NCBI GenBank assembly: GCA_947258795.1
Contig: CAMYJU010000012.1
Location: 1 to 63,439, forward strand
Reading direction: 5' to 3'
Length of the DNA stretch: 63,439 nt
DNA from: an uncultured Gammaproteobacteria bacterium
GTDB lineage: Bacteria > Pseudomonadota > Gammaproteobacteria > DRJJ01
Shown here: positions 52,662-61,176 of the stretch, one piece after another
Numbering within the stretch: position 1 is the first letter of the stretch
Layout: every line of letters starts with the position of its first letter
Translations under genes and position numbers: made by a program
Notes under the pieces: generated by a model
Databases searched by the model: none
Seen by the model: only the letters and a program-made list of their open reading frames with translations
Told to the model about the DNA's origin: nothing

Positions 52662-54017
52662 ATGAGTCACTTGGCACCTGAGCAGAAATCCGGTTTACCG
52701 GATATAGCATTGTTGAATGGCATGGTTAACGAAGTGTTGTTGCTGGCCAGGCAGCAAGGTGCCACGGCCTCTGAAGCCAGTATCAGTTATGGCGATGGCT
52801 TGTCGGTGAGTGTGCGTATGGGCGAGGTCGAGACACTGGAATTTAACCGAGACCGGGGTATGAGTGTTACGGTTTACTTTGGCCAGAGCAAGGGCTCGGC
52901 CAGTACCTCGGACTGGTCGAAGGCCGCGCTGGAAGAATCAGTACGCGCCGCATGCACCATTGCACGTCACACCAGTGAAGACGAATACGCCGGCCTGGCG
53001 GATGTCGATTTGCTGGCTCGTGATATACCGGATCTGGATTTGTATCATCCCTGGGGTATACCGGCCGAGCAGGCCATAGTACTGGCCAGAAACTGTGAAC
53101 TGGCGGCCCGTGACGAGGACACTCGTATCAGTAACTCGGATGGCGCTACGGTATCGAGCTATCAGGGCCTGTCGGCGTATGGCAACAGTAATGATTTCAT
53201 TGGCGGCTATGCCGGTTCACGGCATAGTATCAGTTGCGCCGTAATTGCCGGTGAAGGTGATGAGATGCAACGTGATTACTGGTATGACGTATCACGTAAC
53301 AGTGCACAGCTTCAGTCGGCGGAGGTCATAGGCAGGATGGCTGCGCAGCGTACCGTCAGAAGGTTGAACAGCAGGCGTCTGGGTACACGTACCGCTTCAG
53401 TCCTGTATGTACCGGAACTAGCCAGGGGCTTGCTGGGTCATTTCAGCAGTGCGATACGTGGCAGCCGTTTGTACCGGAAATCATCATTCCTGTTGGATAA
53501 ACTGGATCAGCGGGTGTTTCCGGAACATGTCAATATTTACGAGCGTCCACATATACCCCAGGCACTGGCCAGTGCGCCATTTGATAACGAAGGCGTACAG
53601 ACCAAAGACAAGGATATCGTCAGCGACGGTATCCTGCGCAGTTACATACTGGGCAGTTATGCTGCGCGCAAGCTGGGCATGCAGACCACCGGGAATGCAG
53701 GGGGTCTACACAATATGTGTATCGAGCCCGGGCAGTACGGCTTTGACGACCTGGTTCGGAATATGGGGACCGGGCTGGTCGTTACCGAGCTGATGGGGCA
53801 GGGAGTGAATTACGTGACCGGCGATTACTCGCGTGGCGCCGCCGGATTCTGGATAGAGGGTGGCGAGATTCAGTATCCGGTCGAAGAAATTACCATTGCC
53901 GGCAAGCTGGGCGAAATGTTCATGAATATGCAGAAACCCGGAAACGATGTCGACGCGCGCGGCAGTATCCGTTGCGGTTCCATTCTGGTTGAAGGTATGA
54001 CGGTTGCCGGGGAGTAA
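52662..54017 (+). CDS. pmbA: Metalloprotease partner PmbA/TldE
   Basis: TldE is the non-catalytic partner of TldD. The ATG at 52662 is preceded by AGGGG and gives 451 aa, close to E. coli PmbA (450). An ATG at 52629 would add 11 residues. There is no HExxxH. GMSVTVYFGQSKGSASTSDW, GLHNMCIEPG and GQGVNYVTGDYSRGAAGFWI match the family. Confidence 0.96.
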   Translation: MSHLAPEQKSGLPDIALLNGMVNEVLLLARQQGATASEASISYGDGLSVSVRMGEVETLEFNRDRGMSVTVYFGQSKGSASTSDWSKAALEESVRAACTIARHTSEDEYAGLADVDLLARDIPDLDLYHPWGIPAEQAIVLARNCELAARDEDTRISNSDGATVSSYQGLSAYGNSNDFIGGYAGSRHSISCAVIAGEGDEMQRDYWYDVSRNSAQLQSAEVIGRMAAQRTVRRLNSRRLGTRTASVLYVPELARGLLGHFSSAIRGSRLYRKSSFLLDKLDQRVFPEHVNIYERPHIPQALASAPFDNEGVQTKDKDIVSDGILRSYILGSYAARKLGMQTTGNAGGLHNMCIEPGQYGFDDLVRNMGTGLVVTELMGQGVNYVTGDYSRGAAGFWIEGGEIQYPVEEITIAGKLGEMFMNMQKPGNDVDARGSIRCGSILVEGMTVAGE

Positions 54018-54105
54018 GCTGCTGGTATTGGTAGATTGGCCCCATTCGGGTTGTGGTATAGAGGATAGATTGTGGACCTTTTGGTATGTATTTTTGAAAC
54101 AAGTG

Positions 54106-54133
54106 TTTACAATATCAGAAGAAGCATTATGGT
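54106..54133 (+). promoter_or_regulatory. Candidate promoter of the OmpA-like gene
   Basis: TTTACA (54106-54111, 5/6 match), a 16-nt spacer and TATGGT (54128-54133, 4/6 match) lie 37 nt before the start codon. This is a pattern match only. Confidence 0.4.
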
Positions 54134-54170
54134 AGATTTCACTCAATGACAATAATCAAGGTGAACAACA

Positions 54171-54827
54171 ATGAAAATCCGCCAAAGTATTGATATGACC
54201 AAGCTGTCTGTTGCGGCGACGATTTCCTGCGTGATGCTGCTGACGGCACAGACAGGTATGGCCAAGGGCTATTGTGGCTATGTGCACTCAGGCTCAGGTG
54301 AACTGGCGCGTGACAGTGACGGCCACTGTATCCGGGCAGGATCCTGGGAGCCGAAGTATGCCATCGAAGAATGTGATCCCGAGTATGTTAAAAAGGCGGC
54401 ACCCAAACCGAAACCGAAGCCGGCCCCGGTAGTCAAGGCACCGCCCAAGCCGAAACCGGCCCCGGTTATGCAGACCATCGAACTGAAAGCCGGTGCGCTG
54501 TTTGATACCAACAGTGCCAAAATCAAATCAGGCGCCTATGGCGAGCTCGACGCGCTGGCCAGCGAGCTGCGTGGCAACCCGAATTTTGAAAGCTTCAAGG
54601 TTGTGGGTCATACCGATAGCCGGGGCAAGGCCAGTTACAATCTTTCCTTGTCCAGAAAACGGGCCAATGCGGTACGTGACTACCTGGTAGGTAAAGGCGT
54701 CGATGGTAATCGCATCTCTGCAGTCGGCATGGGTGAGACACAACCTATCGCAGACAACAACACAGCGGGTGGACGCGCGCAAAATCGTCGAGTCGAAATC
54801 CAGGTCCAGGTGACCCGTACACAATAG
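54171..54827 (+). CDS. OmpA-family protein
   Basis: The protein is 218 aa. A signal peptide (about 1-33, ending GMAKG) is followed by a cysteine-containing region (GYCGYVHSGSGE, EECDPEYVKK), then a Pro/Lys repeat linker (PKPKPKPAPVVKAPPKPKPA). A C-terminal OmpA peptidoglycan-binding domain comes last (GHTDSRGKASYNLSLSRKRA, GMGETQPIADN, NRRVEI). The beta-barrel is missing, so it is a periplasmic or outer-membrane-associated anchor protein. It is monocistronic. Confidence 0.9.
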   Translation: MKIRQSIDMTKLSVAATISCVMLLTAQTGMAKGYCGYVHSGSGELARDSDGHCIRAGSWEPKYAIEECDPEYVKKAAPKPKPKPAPVVKAPPKPKPAPVMQTIELKAGALFDTNSAKIKSGAYGELDALASELRGNPNFESFKVVGHTDSRGKASYNLSLSRKRANAVRDYLVGKGVDGNRISAVGMGETQPIADNNTAGGRAQNRRVEIQVQVTRTQ

Positions 54828-54973
54828 ATTCGTTCTTAAATTATGGTAATGTATGGGTCGCTAATCGATCCATATAAGCCGATCAGTACAGGGATGTTTC
54901 TGTTTTCTATAGCCTGTTGGGACTAGTTTCAGGGGCAGAGTTGGTAGAACGTCATACCAGTCCAGATTTCCGT

Positions 54974-55001
54974 TTGTCAGAATGTGCATTATAGTTATAG
55001 A
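54974..55001 (+). promoter_or_regulatory. Candidate promoter of the dnaK-dnaJ pair
   Basis: TTGTCA (54974-54979), a 16-nt spacer and TATAGA (54996-55001) lie about 60 nt before the dnaK-like start. No sigma-32-type sequence was found here, in contrast to hsp20 downstream. Confidence 0.4.
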
Positions 55002-55063
55002 TATACCACGCGACATGCTCGCTCTTGGTTGTTTGGTCTTTTGCGTGCATCAGGAGGCGTATC

Positions 55064-56941
55064 ATGGCTATCATCGGCATAGATCTGGGAACCTCAAATT
55101 CAGCGGCTGCTGTATTGCGCGGCGGTCGACCGGTGATCATACCCAGCGCCGAGGGCGTCAGTCTTGGCGGCAAGGCCTTTCCCAGCCATGTGGCGATCAC
55201 GGCCGACGGCCAGACCCTGGTTGGCGAACCGGCAAGGCGCCAGGCCGCGGCGAATCCCGAAGGAACCGCAACGGCCTTCAAACGACGTATGGGGCAGCGG
55301 GAACAAATCCAGCTGCGTGACAAACTGTTTTCACCTGAGCAACTCTCCGCTTTTTTGCTACAAAAGATCAAACGGGATGCCGAGGCCTTTCTGGGTGAGA
55401 CGGTTGAAAAGGCAGTGGTTACCGTACCCGCCTATTTCGATGATAACCAGCGCAGTGCGACCAAGGATGCCTGCCGCATAGCCGGTCTTGAGGTTGAACG
55501 GCTGGTCAATGAGCCGACAGCGGCATCACTCGCCTACGGTCTGGACCGTGCCGGTGAGGAATTGCGTATCGCCGTGATCGATTTCGGCGGCGGGACACTC
55601 GATGTCACCATTATGGAGTTTGGTAAAGGTGTGTTCGAGGTCAAGGCCACCAGTGGTGATACCCGGCTTGGCGGTACGGACATGGACCAGAAGCTGCTGG
55701 ATTACATCGCTGAAAGGTTCAAAACCGATATCGGTTTTGATGTACGCACCGATCTCAAGGCGGTGTCGCGACTGAAAGAGGCAGCGGAACTGGCCAAGAT
55801 CGATCTTTCAACCAGTACCACTACCCATATCAGTTTGCCATACCTGACGGCTGTTAATGGTGAACCCAAACATATGGAAATGGATCTGACCCGCACCGAA
55901 CTGGAAAGGCAGGTACGCGAAGTGGTTGAGCGTTGCCGGGGACCGATCGACCAGGCATTACATGATGCAGGGATTTCAACCGGTGATATCGATCGTATCG
56001 TGTTCGTCGGTGGTCCGACCCGAATGCCAATGGTGCGCCAGTATTTCGAGGAACTGTTTGGCCGCAAGGCCGAAATGGGCGTAGATCCAATGGAGTGCGT
56101 GGCCAGCGGTGCAGCGATTCAGGCCGGTGTGCTGAGTGGTGAGGTGGGGGATATTGTTCTGGTCGATGTGACGCCACTGACACTCGGTGTCGAGACCCTA
56201 GGGGGTGTGGCCACTTCCCTTATTGCCCGTAATACACCTATTCCGGTCAAGCATACCGAGACCTTTACCACGGCGGCAGATATGCAAACAGCGGTAACGG
56301 TCCACGTCTATCAGGGCGAACGTCCGATGGCCCGTGACAACACCAGTCTGGGCGAGTTTAACCTTGAAGGATTGCCACCGGCACCAAGAGGAGTGCCCAA
56401 GGTCGATGTCACCTTTGATATCGACTCCAATGGTATTCTGAATGTGACAGCCAAGGACCAGGCAACCGCTAAATCACAATCGATCAGGATTAGCGGTTCG
56501 ACCCGGCTTTCAGAAAATGAGAAACAGCGCTTGATAGATGAGGCAGAGAAATACGCCGAAGCGGACAAGAAGCGCCGCGACGAGGCTGACCAGTTGAATA
56601 ATGCAGATAATATGTGTTATCAGGCTGAAAAAATACTGGCCGAATTCAGTGACAAGCTGACGGATGATTTGCGTAGCCGACTGACGGTGGCCATGCAGTC
56701 AACACGGGAAGCGGTAGACAAGCGAGATGCGGAGCTAGCAACCCGGCGCGCCGATGATCTGGAAAAGCTGGTCCGGGAAGCGGGTGTTTCCGTTTACGCA
56801 CAATCCCCAGGTGCACCGACATCCGGTCCCTATGCAACCCATCCCGGACCTGATGTTAGTGAGGCAGGAGGAGACGCCCGGCCATCCGGATCCGGAGAGC
56901 GGGGCAAGGTGGTCGACGCAGACTACAAGGAAACCGACTAG
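55064..56941 (+). CDS. DnaK-like Hsp70 chaperone (paralog)
   Basis: The ATG at 55064 has an AGGAGG site 7 nt upstream and gives 625 aa. The ATPase domain starts MAIIGIDLGTSNSAAAVLRG, contains VTVPAYFDDNQRSATKDA, IDFGGGTLDVT and VFVGGPTRMPMV. The substrate domain has FDIDSNGILNVTAKD. The end VVDADYKETD resembles the DnaK C-terminal acidic tip. The N-terminal GGRPVIIPSAEG with GKAFPSHVAI recalls archaeal/Gram-positive-type DnaK more than E. coli DnaK. grpE is not adjacent, so this is probably a second Hsp70, not the housekeeping one. Confidence 0.9.
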   Translation: MAIIGIDLGTSNSAAAVLRGGRPVIIPSAEGVSLGGKAFPSHVAITADGQTLVGEPARRQAAANPEGTATAFKRRMGQREQIQLRDKLFSPEQLSAFLLQKIKRDAEAFLGETVEKAVVTVPAYFDDNQRSATKDACRIAGLEVERLVNEPTAASLAYGLDRAGEELRIAVIDFGGGTLDVTIMEFGKGVFEVKATSGDTRLGGTDMDQKLLDYIAERFKTDIGFDVRTDLKAVSRLKEAAELAKIDLSTSTTTHISLPYLTAVNGEPKHMEMDLTRTELERQVREVVERCRGPIDQALHDAGISTGDIDRIVFVGGPTRMPMVRQYFEELFGRKAEMGVDPMECVASGAAIQAGVLSGEVGDIVLVDVTPLTLGVETLGGVATSLIARNTPIPVKHTETFTTAADMQTAVTVHVYQGERPMARDNTSLGEFNLEGLPPAPRGVPKVDVTFDIDSNGILNVTAKDQATAKSQSIRISGSTRLSENEKQRLIDEAEKYAEADKKRRDEADQLNNADNMCYQAEKILAEFSDKLTDDLRSRLTVAMQSTREAVDKRDAELATRRADDLEKLVREAGVSVYAQSPGAPTSGPYATHPGPDVSEAGGDARPSGSGERGKVVDADYKETD

Positions 56942-56955
56942 GGCTCCGGTGAGAA

Positions 56956-58095
56956 ATGCGGGCTAACGAACAGCGCGACTATTATGAGGTGCTGGGCGTA
57001 ACGCGTGACGCCGATCAAAAAGTGATCAAAAACGCTTTTCGTGATCTGGCCATGAAATATCATCCCGACCGGAACAAATCCCCCGATGCAGAGGCACGCT
57101 TCAAGGAAATCGCCGAGGCCTATGCCATCCTGTCTGACCCGAAGAAGCGTGCTGACTATGATGCCCGGGGCTTTGCGGGTGTAGCCGGTTTCTCAACCGA
57201 AGACCTGTTCTCGGGTATCGATTTCGGCGATATCTTTGGTGATGCCGGGTTCGGCTTTGCCTGGGCAGGCGGAGGTTTGTTCGGAGACCTGTTTGGCCGG
57301 CATCGAAGGGCCAGGGGGCCAGCCAAGGGCAGTGATCTCGAGGTCAGGCTGGTGATCCCGCTGGAAAAAGTCAATACCGGTGGAGAGGAGACTGTCCGTT
57401 TCAGCCGCCCGGTCAGCTGTCCGGAATGTCATGGTTCTGGTGCAAAAGCCGGGACGGAGCCGCGACCCTGCGAGGCCTGCAAAGGCAGTGGTCGCAAGGT
57501 CATTACCCACCAGGAAAAAAAAGATCAGGGCTCGGTCAGTTTTCAGCAGATTACGAGCTGTCCGGTATGTCATGGTCAAGGGACGTTTATTGATCACCCC
57601 TGTAAAACCTGCAAGGGTGTCGGCCAGATCGAGCAGGAAGATAATCTCAAGGTGACCATCCCGGCCGGCGTTGAAGAGGGGACGGCATTGCGCATTCCGG
57701 GTCATGGCCTGCCCAGCCCCGCAGGTGGACCGCCAGGTGATTTATATGTGCTGGTCCGTAGTCAGCCGGACCCGCGTTTTGAACGTCATGGCGCCGACCT
57801 GTGGCGCGCTGAAACCATCGAGGTCGCTGACGCAGTCCTGGGCTGCGAACTGAAGGTACCGACGCTGGAGGGTAGTGTCGAGGTCAAGGTCCCTGCAGGT
57901 TCACAACCCGATGAGGTGCTGCGCCTGAAAAACAAGGGTCTGCCTGTATTTGGGGCGAATATGCGGGGTGATCTGAATATCCGTTTGCTGATTCATATAC
58001 CGGAGCACCTGAGTGCTGAGGAGAAAAGCCTGTACGAGCAGCTGGCCGGTATTAACAAGGAAACCAAAAGGCATTGGTGGAAACAATCACATTAA
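56956..58095 (+). CDS. DnaJ-family co-chaperone
   Basis: The protein is 379 aa. The J domain (about 8-72) has YYEVLGVTRDADQK and the HPD motif in MKYHPDRNKSP. A Gly/Phe-rich stretch is followed by four CxxCxGxG repeats (CPECHGSG, CEACKGSG, CPVCHGQG, CKTCKGVG), making it a full type I DnaJ. The C-terminal substrate-binding domains follow. It starts 14 nt after the dnaK-like gene and presumably serves it. Confidence 0.93.
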   Translation: MRANEQRDYYEVLGVTRDADQKVIKNAFRDLAMKYHPDRNKSPDAEARFKEIAEAYAILSDPKKRADYDARGFAGVAGFSTEDLFSGIDFGDIFGDAGFGFAWAGGGLFGDLFGRHRRARGPAKGSDLEVRLVIPLEKVNTGGEETVRFSRPVSCPECHGSGAKAGTEPRPCEACKGSGRKVITHQEKKDQGSVSFQQITSCPVCHGQGTFIDHPCKTCKGVGQIEQEDNLKVTIPAGVEEGTALRIPGHGLPSPAGGPPGDLYVLVRSQPDPRFERHGADLWRAETIEVADAVLGCELKVPTLEGSVEVKVPAGSQPDEVLRLKNKGLPVFGANMRGDLNIRLLIHIPEHLSAEEKSLYEQLAGINKETKRHWWKQSH

Positions 58096-58113
58096 AAACA
58101 AGGTAGCTATGGA

Positions 58114-58142
58114 TTGAAAAAAGGAAATCAGGTACCCATATT
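58114..58142 (+). promoter_or_regulatory. Sigma-32-type heat-shock promoter before hsp20
   Basis: TTGAAA (58114-58119), a 15-nt spacer and CCCATATT (58135-58142) fit the heat-shock consensus CTTGAAA N11-16 CCCATnT well. The -10 element is 60 nt before the hsp20 start. It lies directly after the dnaJ stop, so hsp20 can be induced separately from the dnaK-dnaJ pair. Confidence 0.7.
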
Positions 58143-58202
58143 ATATATCATCATCAAACCTTAATTTGTTATCGAACTAGCTGTCTAACCAAGGAGATAG
58201 TC

Positions 58203-58700
58203 ATGGCAAAGGGTAAGAATGAAAAGAAGCAGGAAGTCGAGAAGGTGCAGCCCGCGCGCGCTTTAAATCCGTTTGAGGAAATGGAGCGCTTGTTCGAGTC
58301 CAGTTTCCCGCGAGGCTGGATGCATCCGTTCCAGCTAAACTGGCCGTCATGGAGTGAAAAAATGGCGCCGTTTGAAGGCAAGACACCATCTGTAGATGTG
58401 ATTGACCGCGAAAATGAGGTTGTGATCAAGGCTGAGTTGCCTGGGGTCGATAAGAAGGATCTGGAAATCTCGGTTACCCGAAACACGGTTGCCATCAACG
58501 GAACGACCAGTCACGAAGAGAAAGAGGAAAAGGGTGATTACTATCGCAGCGAAATCTCTCGCGGATCCTATTCCAGAAGACTGGCCCTGCCGGCAGATGT
58601 CGATGAAGACAAGGCCAAGGCACAGTTCAAGGACGGTGTCCTGACGCTCACCTTGCCCAAGGTCGAAAAGGCCAAGCGTAAGACAATTAAAGTAGAGTGA
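58203..58700 (+). CDS. Small heat-shock protein Hsp20
   Basis: The protein is 165 aa. A basic N-terminus and the stretch NPFEEMERLFESSFPRGWMH are followed by an alpha-crystallin domain (about 58-158) with VIKAELPGVDKKDLEISVT, GSYSRRLALPADVD and FKDGVLTLTLPKVEKAKR. It is a holdase that keeps unfolding proteins soluble. A strong Shine-Dalgarno AAGGAG precedes it. Confidence 0.94.
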   Translation: MAKGKNEKKQEVEKVQPARALNPFEEMERLFESSFPRGWMHPFQLNWPSWSEKMAPFEGKTPSVDVIDRENEVVIKAELPGVDKKDLEISVTRNTVAINGTTSHEEKEEKGDYYRSEISRGSYSRRLALPADVDEDKAKAQFKDGVLTLTLPKVEKAKRKTIKVE

Positions 58701-58712
58701 TATGGTAGATAG

Positions 58713-58763
58713 CTTGATAAGACTGGCAATCTGTAAATTCATACATAGCCAGTCTTATCAAGT
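58713..58763. terminator. Perfect inverted repeat between converging genes
   Basis: CTTGATAAGACTGGC (58713-58727) and GCCAGTCTTATCAAG (58749-58763) are exactly complementary, 15 bp, with a 21-nt loop. It lies between hsp20 (+) and a membrane protein gene (-). It probably acts as a bidirectional terminator, though the flanking T-runs are weak. Confidence 0.6.
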
Positions 58764-58768
58764 ACCTT

Positions 58769-59809
58769 TTATATATTTCTGGCCTCAAGTAGCTCCCTGA
58801 TCTGTGCGGGTAAAATGCTTCTTGCCCGCTCGGTAATGGCTTGCTCGTTCCGTTGCCAGAGGATACCCAGGTAGATGATGCCCAGACCGACTGCGGTCAG
58901 GATGATCGGGAACATCCAGCCGTCCCTGAATACGCTGGAGGCCAGGTGACCGAGGTAGATGCTGCCCCCGATTGCACCAAATACTACAAACACGCGTCTG
59001 ACCAGCAACACACCGATACCTATCAGTCCAAGATTGATACAGAAATAGATGAATCGTGACAGTTCACTGTCTGAATGCTGGGCGGTCATGCCGCCCCAGA
59101 ATGCGATCACACCAAACAGGTACAGCCAGAACGCGTAGTCCATGGTTTTCCGGGATCGAATGTCCACCCAGAATGCCAGCAGTGTTATCAGCAGGCCAAA
59201 GTACATTGATACCAGTGCCCTGAGCTCGAAGTCAGCGCGACCACCGACGAGCATTGCGGCAATGTCCATTGATAAATACCACAGTGTTACTGCAATCGGC
59301 ATCAGCAGGAACGGGTACTTGTAATGCCATGCCAGTATGGCGCCGACAGCCAGGGTGCCCAGCTCCATGTATAGCCAGTGCCACTTGATGTATTTGTGGT
59401 ACTCGCGATAGACACTGGCATCTGGCCACAATCCCAGCGCTTGTTGTAGTCCATAAATGGCAAGCGGGGTCAACACCACAACAAAAGTTGCGCAAATTCC
59501 GGCGGGTATTGCATGGCCTTTTTGTTGAAATTTACTGGTTAGCTTCAGGCCGATACCGGCATATAACAGTGAGATAAAGAATATGCCCCAGCCGCCAAAC
59601 GATTCCCAGCCCAGGTTCATGAACAGCGTCATCGCGCCGATCGCGATCATGCCGCCGAGATAGTAGAGCACGTGGGTAAAATCAAATCTTGGTCCGGCAT
59701 CAGGTCTGTTTTTCAGGAAATCAATCAGCCTGTCCGCCTGGTCCGGGCCAAGAATACTGTTGTTTATCGCTTCATCCAGAATTGTTCTGCTGATTTTCAT
59801 TTTTTTCAC
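58769..59809 (-). CDS. DUF2157-like polytopic membrane protein
   Basis: The protein is 346 aa. An N-terminal helical region (about 1-40, DEAINNSILGPDQADRLIDF) is followed by roughly ten membrane segments. The plan resembles DUF2157 proteins such as the one at 17424-18395, but the sequence is divergent. It is the last gene of a - strand group with DUF2145 and a small secreted protein. Function is unknown. Confidence 0.65.
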   Translation of the reverse strand: MKKMKISRTILDEAINNSILGPDQADRLIDFLKNRPDAGPRFDFTHVLYYLGGMIAIGAMTLFMNLGWESFGGWGIFFISLLYAGIGLKLTSKFQQKGHAIPAGICATFVVVLTPLAIYGLQQALGLWPDASVYREYHKYIKWHWLYMELGTLAVGAILAWHYKYPFLLMPIAVTLWYLSMDIAAMLVGGRADFELRALVSMYFGLLITLLAFWVDIRSRKTMDYAFWLYLFGVIAFWGGMTAQHSDSELSRFIYFCINLGLIGIGVLLVRRVFVVFGAIGGSIYLGHLASSVFRDGWMFPIILTAVGLGIIYLGILWQRNEQAITERARSILPAQIRELLEARNI

Positions 59810-59847
59810 CTATTATATATTTTTACAGTAATACTGTTGTCGGACAT

Positions 59848-60672
59848 CTAAATGTCCAGTCTGATATTTTCTGCCTTCAGTGTGAGCACGGCCCTGCTCA
59901 GCTCGTACTGTTGCAGATAGTTTACGATGGTTGTATATGTTGCAGTGTTGATCTGCTCATCCTGGTCACCGATTTTGACATCCGGGATAAACATGGAGCC
60001 AAACAGCAGTTTTATCGGACTGATGTTGATTTGTTGTGGTTTGAAGTAGGCACGGGTATTGGCCTTGATGGCTTTCTTGCTGTCAGTGTCATAGACCGCC
60101 GCCTGAATCACATCGAGCGTATGCTCGGTACAATTCTGGTACTTCGAATCACCCGGATTGGCCAGTACCGAGTAAGTCGGGTTATGTAGGTTACGGTAGG
60201 TCTCCGAAGTAATCACCTTCAGTAATCGTTTTTGTAGTGGAACGCTTGGGATGATGATACCGGTCTTGAGCTGCTCGGCACCGGCAAAAAAATCCACCGG
60301 ATAATCAACCACCAGGTTGCTGCGACCCGGATCCTGTTCATCCTGATACAGGTTGTAGATCGCATAGCCGGGTATGCTGCGGCCATCCTCGGTGCGTATG
60401 TTCGAGTAAACGGCGAATGCGACATGGGTGTAATTGATACCTTCGGGTAATTCCGAATCAGGTCTGCCCTGGCGAGCGAGAATGAATACGCGTGCGCCAT
60501 GGCTTGCCGCGGTGCGTTCCACCTTTTTCGAAAATGCCAGCAGCTCGGCCATATCGTATCTGGACTCGTTGGCATCATGTTGCCGGCTACCGGCCTCGGC
60601 CTGGCCCTGCATCAGCAGGGCAATCAGGCCGGCCATAATGATTTTATGAATATTACGGATTGAAGTGATCAT
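59848..60672 (-). CDS. DUF2145-family secreted protein
   Basis: The protein is 274 aa. A signal peptide (about 1-27, ending AEA) precedes FSKKVERTAASHGARVFILA, RQGRPDSELPEGINYTHVAFAVYS and YQDEQDPGRSNLVVDYPVDFF, the pattern of DUF2145. A later NCTEHTLDVI holds a cysteine-glutamate-histidine group, so an NlpC/P60-like or other peptidase-type fold is possible but unproven. It overlaps the upstream small gene by ATGA. Confidence 0.78.
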   Translation of the reverse strand: MITSIRNIHKIIMAGLIALLMQGQAEAGSRQHDANESRYDMAELLAFSKKVERTAASHGARVFILARQGRPDSELPEGINYTHVAFAVYSNIRTEDGRSIPGYAIYNLYQDEQDPGRSNLVVDYPVDFFAGAEQLKTGIIIPSVPLQKRLLKVITSETYRNLHNPTYSVLANPGDSKYQNCTEHTLDVIQAAVYDTDSKKAIKANTRAYFKPQQINISPIKLLFGSMFIPDVKIGDQDEQINTATYTTIVNYLQQYELSRAVLTLKAENIRLDI

Positions 60673-61019
60673 TGTTCTGCCCCCGTTTGCATCGCAGTTG
60701 TCGGGTTCGGACCGGCGGTGACGGTCTCATCACTGACCGGTAAACCGACTTCCCCGTCGCTGTTGGCCAGCTCCCACAGGTCTTCACTGGCGTGTGCACT
60801 GGCAGTACCTACACCCCCGACAATTGCCAGTGGTACTGCGACGACCCCGGCGGATAACTTGAGTCCGGCCTTGGCGGTATGGCTACCGGCCTGTACTGAA
60901 TGTTTCACGGCGTTGGCGCTATGCTGGACTGATCCGCCAGCCAGGGCTGGTTGTGCCAGTACACTAGCCATAGTGATGCCCAGAGCGATGGTCATGGTTT
61001 TAACGAATTTAGTTTTCAT
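60669..61019 (-). CDS. Small secreted Ala/Gly/Val-rich protein
   Basis: The protein is 116 aa with a signal peptide cleaved after QPALA (about residue 27). The mature N-terminus is rich in His/Ser/Ala (GGSVQHSANAVKHSVQAGSH), then a hydrophobic stretch (LKLSAGVVAVPLAIVGGVGT) that could insert in a membrane. Its stop overlaps the DUF2145 start by ATGA, so the two are co-translated. I recognise no named family. Confidence 0.65.
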   Translation of the reverse strand: MKTKFVKTMTIALGITMASVLAQPALAGGSVQHSANAVKHSVQAGSHTAKAGLKLSAGVVAVPLAIVGGVGTASAHASEDLWELANSDGEVGLPVSDETVTAGPNPTTAMQTGAEQ

Positions 61020-61122
61020 GTTCCTGTCCTCGTGTTGTTATTGATGTGTACGGTTATGAGTCTGGATCATGGTCGCTAATAAATAAACTAAAAGAGCAGG
61101 TGTCGCAAAATATTGCACATTA

Positions 61123-61141
61123 AGTATCAAATAGTGATACT
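61123..61141. promoter_or_regulatory. Palindromic candidate operator
   Basis: AGTATCA and TGATACT form a perfect 7-bp inverted repeat with a 5-nt centre, 35 nt before the regulator start and 103 nt before the divergent small gene. A second, imperfect palindrome (TGTCGCAA-AATA-TTGCACA) lies at 61101-61119. Such a pair between divergent genes suits binding by the adjacent helix-turn-helix protein. Confidence 0.5.
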
Positions 61142-61176
61142 ATTTTGGGAAATCAACAGAAAAGGCGAGGATTCCG

